From: Tretioscincus oriximinensis | Lineage: Eukaryota; Chordata; Lepidosauria; Squamata; Gymnophthalmidae | Direction: 5' to 3' | Length of the DNA stretch: 64,000 bases | Assembly: GCA_022410635.1 (NCBI GenBank) | Contig: JAJVDF010000002.1 | Span: 489,176 to 553,175 of the forward strand | Shown: positions 56,793 through 64,000 of the stretch, piece by piece | How positions within the stretch are numbered: position 1 is the first letter of the stretch | How the letters are laid out: the number at the start of each line of letters is the position of its first letter | Made by a program: the position numbers and the translations under genes | Notes under the pieces: model-generated | Seen by the model: only the letters and a program-made list of their open reading frames with translations | What the model was told of the DNA's origin: nothing | The model's database searches: none

Positions 56793-57091
56793 ATAACTCA
56801 GTTGCTTAGGAATTCGTCTCTCGCCTGGGAGATCGGGTTTCGAAGCCCTGTGTTGGAAGTGGGGAGGGGTGAGCACCTTCCACTAGCCTGTAGCTCTAGC
56901 CAACCTAGCTATTCGAAAGCATGAATTGCAAGAAATTGCAACTGAATGCAAGTAGATACATGGGAACCACCAGAGCCTGGTGGGGAAGATAGAATGTGAG
57001 CCTTCGGGCAAAATATATCCTTGTAAGCCGCTTTGAGTCCCTTTGAAAGGTGAGAAAAGCGGGGTATAAGAACCAAGTTCTTCTTCTTCTT
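56793..57091 (+). mobile_element. S2 SINE, complete, with target duplication
   Basis: The reference copy. The head has GCTTAGGAATTCGTCTCTCG and the B box GGGTTTCGAAGCCC. The body is CTCTAGCCAACCTAGCTATT. The tail core is GTAAGCCGCTTTGAGTCCCT / GCGGGGTATAAGAACCAAG, then (TTC)n. A 9-bp duplication CTTACACGG flanks it (56784-56792, 57092-57100). Confidence 0.95.
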
Positions 57092-57300
57092 CTTACACGG
57101 TTATTTTTCATCCTTGCAAATTTATTTGCTTTCAAACAGCTGGGTTTGCTGAAGCTAAGGCCACAAGGACACATTGGGCNACAAACTCCGATTTTGGTTG
57201 AAACCCCAAAGCTCTCAATTGTGCCTCCACATTGCAAGGTGAATTACAGAGGGGACGGACCCACAGTGCCACCCCCTAAGGCACTTTTGAGGTCCTCTGC

Positions 57301-57465
57301 CCCTTTCTGCACTGCACCTTATTCTGGGATACATCTTGGAATAGAGGCCTCCCATCTGCATGCAAGGGCAAGCCCAAATGAGGCCTGCTATAGTCTGCAT
57401 TGGCATGGGGATAGCAAACCCTTGTTCCATGATATATCCCTGAATAAGTCTCAGTTTGAAAGGGG
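57301..57465. mobile_element. FB-A fold-back element, diverged
   Basis: CACCTTATTCTGGGATACAT, CCTGCTATAGTCTGCATTGG and GATATATCCCTGAATAAGTC. Confidence 0.75.
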
Positions 57466-57547
57466 ACTCTTTGGGCTACTTTTGAATGCAGCCTTCAGAC
57501 ACACTGAGAAATGGCCGTTGGAAGTAAGGGAAATAAAAAAAAGTAAA

Positions 57548-57905
57548 AAATAAAAATTCTCACACACTTCAAAACTTTCTAGCACACTTCAAAAAAANTT
57601 TTTTACANTTTTTTCTTAATTGCTGCACCACCACTAGGGGGTTCTGGCAACTNGGGCCAGCTTCTGAAGACACCTTCCCCTCAGTAAAATATAATCACAG
57701 TAAAATTTAATCACTGTACCACCACTAGGGGGCTCTAGTAACCGGGGCCCTCCCTTCAGTAAAAAATAAAAATTCTCATGCACTTCAAATTATTCTCACG
57801 CACTTAAAAAATGATTTTTTTAAAAAAACAATTCACTGCAGCACTACTAGGGGTCTCTAGCAACCGGGCCCAGCTGCTGAAGGCACCTTCCCCTCAGTAA
57901 AAATA
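57548..57905. repeat. Minisatellite, three degenerate units
   Basis: The block CACCACTAGGGGG(T/C)TCT, GGCCAGCT.CTGAAG, CACCTTCCCCTCAGTAAAA occurs around 57625, 57718 and 57845, with AAATTCTCA(C/T)GCACTTCAAA spacers. Unit length varies from ~90 to ~125 bp. Confidence 0.75.
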
Positions 57906-57909
57906 TATA

Positions 57910-58835
57910 TATGTTGGTGGGTGATTTTCATATTTATGAATATGCAAATTAGCACGAACATTAATTGCCCCAGTTTGGCCCTCAGAAAATCTGGTCAGTC
58001 TATCCCACGGCCCAAACTGTAGCAAGGATTGGTTGGGATGTTCGATATTTGAATGGAAGGCCTAGAACAAACCAGTGATTGCGCCTTTCAATTACTGGGT
58101 GCTACTGGACAGGAATGTTCCAGCTGCACTCAACATATGAATGGCCCAAAGTAGCCCAGAATTGCCTGTACATCCAGTTCCACGCAGGTAAAATGCAAAC
58201 CTAACTTTTGTGGTGCTTCACTTGCACTTGGCCTTCTTCTGTTCTAGAAAATGATCTGTGACAGCCTGCAAGATAATGTTACAAATCAGGCCTTAGGAGC
58301 CCAGCTTTGGGTAAGATAATCCCAAAAGGAAAACAGCTAAGATACGAACTCCTATCAAACAAGCGCTTGAACCTTCATCTAGTGCTGATAAAAAGCACAT
58401 TGTTCTCAGTCAGCAACACCTGAGATCACCTGGTGCATTCTGGGTGGAGCTGACCTACACAGGGAAAGCAAAGACATTTTATCTTTGATCAGCTGAGCAG
58501 AAAAGGGACTTCCAGCAGACACAACCTGCTATGAATAATTGCCTGCTGAAACTTCCTCTTTTATGTAAATAGCAGAGGTGTTAGAGTGATTGATTCNCGA
58601 GATAATGCAGACTGAAAGTTAATAGGAGCACCTGGCTCTATTGTGACCTACCTAAGACCTTCACAGGATTACCAGAAGGAAAGCAGCAGTGAAGTGCCTT
58701 TAGTGCATGTGTGGTGTGTGTGGCATGTACGAGAGAGACAGAAGTAATTTCAGCAATTACAGCTTATAATGCTAGCAGCATCTACTGAAATTANCTCTTT
58801 TTTACAACCATTAAACACATAGCACATCTGCTCCG
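57910..58835. other. No recognised feature
   Basis: Intergenic. Short GT-rich stretch at 58708-58722. Confidence 0.45.
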
Positions 58836-58844
58836 CTCTAAGAG

Positions 58845-59250
58845 CATAAAGAAACANACCTTACTGAATNGGGCCAGAGCCCACCTAGTCCAGAATTCTG
58901 TCTCACCCAGAGGCCCACCAGATGCACCTGGGCAGCCTGAATAGAAGAAGGCAAAATATGCACCTGTTCATGACACCCTGCAAATGGCATTTCAACAGCA
59001 CTACCTGTTGCTCCATCCCAGAGGCAACATCCAGACATCCATCCTAGTACCCATTGATACCCTTGGTGTCCATAAACCTGTCTAATCCAGTCTTGAAGCT
59101 ATCCAAGATGTTAGCTACTACCACCTCCTCAGGAAGTAAATTCCACAGGCTGATGGTCCTGAGTGAAAAAAAAATCATTTCTTTTGTCTGTTCTCACTTT
59201 TCTGCCCATCAGTTTCAACGAATGGCCCCTGGCTTTCCTTTGGTAACCCT
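58845..59250 (-). mobile_element. CR1-type LINE, C-terminus and 3' end
   Basis: Reverse-strand CR1 from the 3' phrase (CCCACCAGATGCACCTGGGC) to ORF2 (CCACCTCCTCAGGAAGTAAA, TGTCTGTTCTCACTTTTCTG). Confidence 0.9.
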
Positions 59251-59254
59251 ANTT

Positions 59255-59478
59255 TATTTTATTTATTTATTTGTATTTGTATCCCGCCCTATACCCGAAG
59301 GTCTCAGGGCGGCACACGTAGCTTTTGTTGCTTTCTCCACAACAGACACCCTGTGGAGTAGGTGGGGCTGAGAGAGTTCAAAGAACTGTGACTGGCCCAA
59401 GGTCACCCAGCTGGAGTGGAGAATCAAACTGGGAGACTACCAGGTACGAGTNCAACACTCAACCACTACACCACGTAC
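59255..59478 (-). mobile_element. S1 SINE, near complete
   Basis: (ATTT)n, GTATCCCGCCCTATACCCGA, GGTCTCAGGGCGGCACACGT, CAACAGACACCCTGTGGAGT, GGTCACCCAGCTGGAGTGGA and CAACACTCAACCACTACACC. Best reference for the S1 tail. Confidence 0.9.
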
Positions 59479-59667
59479 ATCTTCAGATAAAGGACGAGAT
59501 ATAATTTTCATTTATTCATTCATATTTATTGAAGGGCAGAACATACACTTCTCAAATATACATCAAGAAATGGAAACAACAGCAACAGCAAAAAAAAAAA
59601 AAAGAAACAAATGAATCAAATCTTGTTACAGAATGGGGGGTTGAAGCATTTGGGGCTTGAAGCATTT

Positions 59668-59777
59668 GGAGACTAACAGTAGATGATACATCTAGTTTCT
59701 CCTGTGAGTCTCCAAGTGCTAAAGAACCCTTTGTGGACTTTCTACTAAAACTAACACAGCTATTTCTATGAATTACA
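59668..59777 (+). mobile_element. Penelope-like element tail
   Basis: GTGAGTCTCCAAGTGCTAAA and GACTTTCTACTAAAACTAAC followed by ACAGCTATTTCTATGAA. Confidence 0.6.
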
Positions 59778-59914
59778 GAACAGACATACCCAGAAAAAAA
59801 TTAGCACACCCGTAACCTGAAGCAGATGGAGGAGAGTATATTCAGAACTAAACCTATGCTGCAATCATATATAAAATATGACTTGAGGGCAAAAATTCTG
59901 CAGCCCAGGATATC

Positions 59915-60275
59915 CAAATGGTTGCCTCCAAAGTATCCCTAAATAAAGTGGAACGCTGGGAGTTCCACTTCAGTGATGCCTTCTTCCGTATCAACCTGCC
60001 CAAGTCTGAAGATCTGACTGTACCCTCCTGTCTCAGTGGCAAAAAGAATAGGGCCTTCTTTGTGGCAGCCCCCAGACTATGGAACAGTCTCCCACTTGAA
60101 GTGCNTCAATCACCACCTTGGCATGCATTCAGAAAATACTTAGATGCATCTCTTTAACTTGGCCTTTGGCTGAAAATACTGGTTTTCCTCCCCTATTTTC
60201 AGATATTCTTGTTTTAAAAATGTTAATTTGGTTTTTATTGTTAACTGCCCAAGACCTTCAGAAATGTAAGTAAAT
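59915..60275 (+). mobile_element. L2-type LINE, ORF2 C-terminus and 3' end
   Basis: One frame reads KNRAFFVAAPRLWNSLPLEV, QSPPWHAFRKYLDASL and stops at ~60155. F.VAAPRLWNSLP is the typical C-terminal phrase of L2/Rex-type LINEs. A T-rich 3' UTR follows. Confidence 0.8.
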
Positions 60276-60394
60276 TAATCTGGAGGGCTTCCAGCTGGAT
60301 ACCTTGCCCAAGCCAAATAGTGGCATTGTCCAGCAATCAGAAATCCACAAAAGAAAATTTCATGGATCTACATCTTTTAAGGAATAAAATTGGT

Positions 60395-60515
60395 TGGCCA
60401 TTCCAGCTTTTCAGGGAGAAGCTGAGGGNCTGAACTGGCAGTTCTTTGCTTTCCAATTCCAGGCTGCTTGCATTACCACTGAGCTAATGCTCCTCCCGCT
60501 TCTTTCTTCATGGCA
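60395..60515 (-). mobile_element. S3 tRNA-like SINE fragment
   Basis: GAACTGGCAGTTCTTTGCTT and CATTACCACTGAGCTAATGC. Confidence 0.5.
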
Positions 60516-60519
60516 CCCT

Positions 60520-61120
60520 ATCCAAAAGGGTCTTGTGTTTGTTTTTTGCTGGGAAGTGGATTGTGAGCTGCCAATATAACTGGTCCTAATATCTTTGAGT
60601 TGATGGGGGGTAACAATTAGCTATTTTTATGCCTCAGCTGCACCTGGAGAGATTGTTACTTCCCATTTCATTGGGTTTTATTTTCTGTTCAAACTTAAAG
60701 GCACAAGGACATTTGTACCCACCTGCCATTATATGTTGGAAGACTCCCTAGCCTATATGTATTGCTACTGCCCTCCAACAGCATTTGCTTACACCATGCA
60801 GGCTAAATGGAACACCAGCCAAACNCTGAACCCAGTTATTACAATGCAACATTTCCTTTGGATTGCGGCATCAAAATTAAGTGCAATATAAGTGGTCTGC
60901 AGTTCAGAAGATAATTTTGGTCTGTAACTTTTATGATGGTGGCAGGAAGAAGCAGAGAATTGCACATATGACTTTCAATGTCAAACTGGTTTAAATGCAC
61001 ATTTGCTGCCTTCTGCCACTAACTGAGAGGAACCACTAATCCATAGATAATTACAGGCGTTGACCCATGGTGACTGCAAGGGAAAATGCATGCAGTTTCC
61101 TCAGCAATTGAGGCCGAAGA
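60520..61120. other. No recognised feature
   Basis: Intergenic sequence. Confidence 0.45.
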
Positions 61121-61198
61121 ACGAAACTAGGAGGAGCCCTGCTGGATTAGGCCACAATCCATATAAATTCCAATCTAAGGTTCCCACATAAAACCTAT

Positions 61199-61325
61199 CA
61201 TAGAGCTTTGCACCTTTAATGGCTACAGAAGAAAAAACTTCTCACTAGGTGCAGTTCATAATGCCTTGGGTGGGTGGGTGAATCACATTTTTACACCCAT
61301 TAAAGGTGCAAATCTCTATCCTGGC
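61199..61325. repeat. FB-C fold-back element (copy 2)
   Basis: CATAGAGCTTTGCACCTTTA pairs with CCATTAAAGGTGCAAATCTC; internal CTTCTCACTAGGTGCAGTTC matches copy 1. Confidence 0.7.
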
Positions 61326-61344
61326 TTTTATTTCATTTAAAAAT

Positions 61345-61622
61345 AATAAATGTTTATTTATAAAGGCCCTCTTCAGCAAAGGGTGAAAAGCTTTGGTTGC
61401 CTTTTCCACAACAGATACCTTGTGAAGCAGGCAGGGCTGAGAGAGTTCTAAAGAACTGTGACTGGCCCAAGGTCACCCAGCTGGCTTCATGGAAGCGTGT
61501 GGAGTCCAACCAGACAAGAGTCCATCACTCTAACCATTACACTAAACTGGCACCCGGTGGGTTTATTTTCACTTATTTTCCTGCCCTATACCTGAAGGTC
61601 TCAGGGCAGTTAACAATAAGTA
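61345..61622 (-). mobile_element. S1 SINE plus second tail fragment
   Basis: CACAACAGATACCTTGTGAA, GGTCACCCAGCTGGCTTCAT and CACTCTAACCATTACACTAA. A separate tail piece CTGCCCTATACCTGAAGGTC follows at 61584-61603. Confidence 0.8.
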
Positions 61623-61994
61623 TAAATTGGCTATAAAATGTTGGGAACTCTAGTCTAGCATCCTGTCTCACACAGGAGCCCCCCAGCTGCTTCTGAGGAT
61701 TTTTAAGCAGAAGGTGAAGGCAAATTCCTGACCTGCTCTGGACTCCCTGAAAGGGACCTAGAGGCCTCCTGCCTTCTTCCCAGCCCTGAGCCTGTAACTA
61801 GCCAGCCACTGAAGTAGCCACTGATACACCTGAACCCCTGTGAATTTGCCCTTGGGTAAAGCTATCCAGGTTGGGTAGCTGGCGCTACCTCTTCTGGTAG
61901 GAGATTCCACAGGCGGATGACGCTCCTGGTGAACAAATACGTCCCTTGTGGGTTCTAACCCCCTCCTGCCCGTCTGCTTCGTAGACTCGGCCTC

Positions 61995-62630
61995 GGTTCT
62001 TGGGTTATCATTGGTGCCGCATTCCTCTAGGATAGATTCCAGCGCCCAGGACTGCCAGAAACTCTTTCATCCACGTGCTTGACAAGCTAACAGGCTTCTA
62101 GTTTCTGAGATCGAGTCAAATCAGCCAAAGGAGGGATCCAGAAGAAGCAGGCACCTTTTTAAAATCTTGGATACAAAATCCATCCCATTGCAGCAAAATA
62201 GCCAGGCTCCCCTTTCAAACCATGGATAGGAAATCCACGTGGGACTGCGCGGCAGCATGAAAAGGCCACCGTTTGTGGAGTCAGACGGCCACAGGCTTAT
62301 TCAGAGGCAAGATCCACGGAGGGGCTGAATTCAGGTTTCGCGCTTTTGAATCCCATTCTTGTCTACCTGCTTTGCTTTGGCAGGGCAACAAGCCTCTTCT
62401 GCCACGAAAGGGTGGCGAGATTCAAAGCCTGTCGGATGAATTCCAGCCCACCCCCAAGCCCGCCTCTTCCCCGGGCGACTTCCCTTTGTCTAGAAAGCCT
62501 TTTCTTTCCCTGTGAGCTGAAAAGTCTGCCCCCCCCCCCCCAGCCCATCGCCAGCCAGCCCCCTAGCTGACTGGGAGGCCGCCCCGTATAAACTGGGGTG
62601 CTCTGATGAGAAAGCAACCCCCCCTTATCC
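61995..62630. other. CKB upstream region, nothing assigned
   Basis: GC content rises from ~62250, with a C-run at 62530-62541. Open frames on both strands are typical of GC-rich DNA and show no conserved motif. Confidence 0.5.
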
Positions 62631-62644
62631 CTCCCTTGGAGGAA

Positions 62645-62735
62645 GGCACCAATGGAATGAATGGAATATAAATACTAGCCAATCAGCCGCCAGCTTTGGC
62701 TGTATATAAAACTGATGGGAAGGTGGGGCAAGATT
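62645..62735 (+). promoter_or_regulatory. CKB: CKB promoter
   Basis: CCAAT (62649-62653) is followed by GGAATGAATGG, TATAAATA (62667-62674), a second CCAAT (62679-62683) and TATATAAAA (62703-62711). Mammalian CKB promoters are known for this same order of CCAAT, an AATGAATGG block, TATAAATA and another CCAAT before a second AT-rich box. Start of transcription is expected near 62735, ~30 bp after the second TATA. Divergent placement next to TRMT61A supports the identification. Confidence 0.8.
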
Positions 62736-62839
62736 CCATTATTGCAGGCAGGTCTTGTTAAAGGAGGAAGGAGCATTGTAAGCGGCGCAGCGCAGGGACT
62801 CCGGGCTCCTCCACCTCGCTTTTNTCCCCCCGAGCTCCG
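62736..62839 (+). other. CKB: CKB untranslated first exon (start approximate)
   Basis: A GC-rich leader without a plausible long coding frame ends at CTCCG|GTAAGTG, with the donor GT at 62840-62841. CKB, cytosolic brain-type creatine kinase (ATP plus creatine to ADP plus phosphocreatine), has a non-coding first exon in mammals, and the start codon is in exon 2. No CKB-like start is visible from 62840 to 64000, so intron 1 is longer than 1.1 kb and the coding part lies outside. One N at 62824. The 5' edge is inferred from the TATA box. Confidence 0.7.
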
Positions 62840-63280
62840 GTAAGTGATCCAGAGGCTGAGCGAAGGCAGCGCCACGCGCGTATTTACGCACAGCGCCCAG
62901 GATGGGGGTTTGGAGGGTCGCCAGGGCCCTTTCCGCCCTGACGTCCCTTGGAGGCGCTTCCTCCCCCGGGGGGCTTTAGCCTGCAGAGGAGAAGTCCCTA
63001 TTCCCACAGGTATCCCGGAATAAGGCTCGGGGCAGAAAGGGTCCTAAGAAAGGTGCCCACCCTTTCCTTCCTCCGCAATTCTTTTCTCGGAAAGAGAAAG
63101 CGACGGAGCGCAGTTTTCCTGAAGGTGGGAAGGTTGATCCTGCGGTGGTTGGAAGGCTGGAAGCTCAGGCCGAGGCGCCATGCAGGAGGACGGCGAGGCT
63201 TCGCTTCTGCAAGCCCCATGTTTCGGGGTGGCTGCAATGGCGCTGGCTTTTGCCTTTGCGAAGACCGGCTCTGGGGGTTC

Positions 63281-63452
63281 TAGGGCTCTGTCTCCTCTGA
63301 GCCTTATTCTGGGCTGTATCTCAGAATGGGAGCCTGCCATCCACATGTCCGGGTAGACTAGGGAAGGCCCCATTAGGGGACTGCCATAGTCTACACTAGC
63401 TGGTGGATGCCCAAACTCAGTACCGAGATGCATAAGGCCCAGTAGGGACAGG
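63281..63452. mobile_element. FB-A fold-back element in CKB intron 1
   Basis: CTCCTCTGAGCCTTATTCTG, GGCTGTATCTCAGAATGGGA, CCATCCACATGTCCGGGTAG, then GACTGCCATAGTCTACACTA and GCATAAGGCCCAGTAGGGAC. It is one imperfect palindrome. Confidence 0.85.
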
Positions 63453-63480
63453 ACGGAGGCTTTCCTTTGGGGCCTGCCTG

Positions 63481-63595
63481 TCTCCTGTTAGGGTAGGCTA
63501 GGGCAGGCCCTCGCCTGCTGGAGCCTAGCCCGGCTTTGGGGCGGCAGGTCCCTATTCCAAGAGGTATCCTTAAGGAAAGCCTAATGCAGGAAGGT
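63481..63595. mobile_element. FB-A-related element, diverged
   Basis: GGGTAGGCTAGGGCAGGCCC and TCCCTATTCCAAGAGGTATC, GGAAAGCCTAATGCAGGAAG are FB-A arm pieces. It lies 28 bp after the previous copy. Confidence 0.55.
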
Positions 63596-64000
63596 CTGTC
63601 CATCCATCCCTCCATCCCTGGAGGTTTTGAAACCCGTCCGCGCCACCGGTTATGTAATGAAGGCGGTTTCCTTTTCGGGTCGCTTTCTCCTGAGCAGGCG
63701 AGGGATGGAGGCCAGGAAGGGGACGATATGGAGGGGGCTCCGCTGTCTTTTTGAAGAAGCCCGGGTGGGGGGAGGAAGGAAGTGAAGAATCTCTTCTGGG
63801 TGGAAAGAAGGGGGCTTGTGTGGTGTGTGCGTGAGAGCAACAGCATCAGGAAAAACAGCAGCTTTTCCCCTTTCCCGGCAGGGTCTCACTAGTGGCGGCT
63901 CCCCAAATGAGCCTTGGCTTTAAGCGCCAGGCTCGAATCCGCCCTCCTTGCCGCCTCGTGGGATCCGGAAGGGAGCTGGAGCGGGCTGCCTCGCCGTCCC

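Larger units (their letters stand above)
61125..61990 (-). mobile_element. CR1-type LINE, interrupted
   Basis: The terminal part 61125-61185 (AGGAGCCCTGCTGGATTAGG) is separated from 61648-61990 (GTCTAGCATCCTGTCTCACA, CTTCTGGTAGGAGATTCCAC) by FB-C, S1 and tail sequence. Confidence 0.8.
62840..64000 (+). other. CKB: CKB intron 1 (part), GC-rich
   Basis: GC-rich sequence with frequent CpG through ~63250 and again from 63880, as expected of a promoter-proximal CpG island. It contains FB-A pieces at 62990-63045, 63281-63452 and 63481-63595. No exon is recognised. Confidence 0.65.

Noticed and set aside
59918..60157. 79-codon open frame with AAPRLWNSLP
   Set aside because: This is the C-terminus of an L2-type LINE, not a host gene.
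62273..63846. Overlapping open frames on both strands around the CKB promoter
   Set aside because: GC-rich DNA has few stops. None has a conserved motif, and they overlap each other and the promoter.
62840..64000. CKB exon 2 with the start codon
   Set aside because: No sequence resembling the CKB N-terminus after an acceptor was seen.

Overview
The window looks like vertebrate nuclear DNA, most likely from a squamate or other lepidosaur reptile. It is packed with CR1-type LINEs, smaller amounts of L1 and L2-type LINE, a BovB-type tail, Penelope-like tails, three tRNA-derived SINE types and many hAT-type DNA transposons. Scattered single N bases and two N blocks (about 14741-15020, and 34252-35193) show a draft assembly. 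The species cannot be named from the sequence alone.

Only two protein genes are supported, and they point away from each other. TRMT61A (catalytic subunit of the nuclear tRNA m1A58 methyltransferase) is on the minus strand. Its first coding exon is at 29508-29838 (the exon itself runs to 29872) and the next at 7656-7922. The intron between them is 21.6 kb and full of repeats. The last coding exon is not in the window and should lie left of base 1. On the plus strand, 62.6-62.84 kb carries a promoter and a non-coding first exon with the layout known for CKB (brain creatine kinase): two CCAAT boxes, two TATA boxes and a clean splice donor. The CKB coding exons should lie right of base 64000. 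The same divergent TRMT61A/CKB neighbourhood is known from mammals.

Layout: 1-7.6 kb is TRMT61A intron 3 with nested repeats; 7.9-29.5 kb is intron 2 (L1, a long-TIR MITE, CR1, palindromic Penelope-like tails, a 585-bp DNA transposon, a 2.4-kb CR1 with endonuclease and reverse transcriptase remains); 29.9-62.6 kb is the upstream/intergenic interval (candidate TRMT61A promoter at 35.4-35.7 kb, a twin-primed L1, a probable solo LTR inside CR1, a compound CTT/ATC/ATT array, a fold-back family); 62.6-64 kb is the GC-rich start of CKB.

Family names used below are local labels. S1 is a tRNA-derived SINE with an (AAAT)n-type tail. S2 is a tRNA-derived SINE with a (CTT)n tail. S3 is a third tRNA-like SINE. 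FB-A, FB-B and FB-C are fold-back (palindromic) families. TC is a pyrimidine-rich dispersed repeat. I found no convincing new gene system; the most unusual structures are the palindromes and the FB-A family clustered in CKB intron 1.
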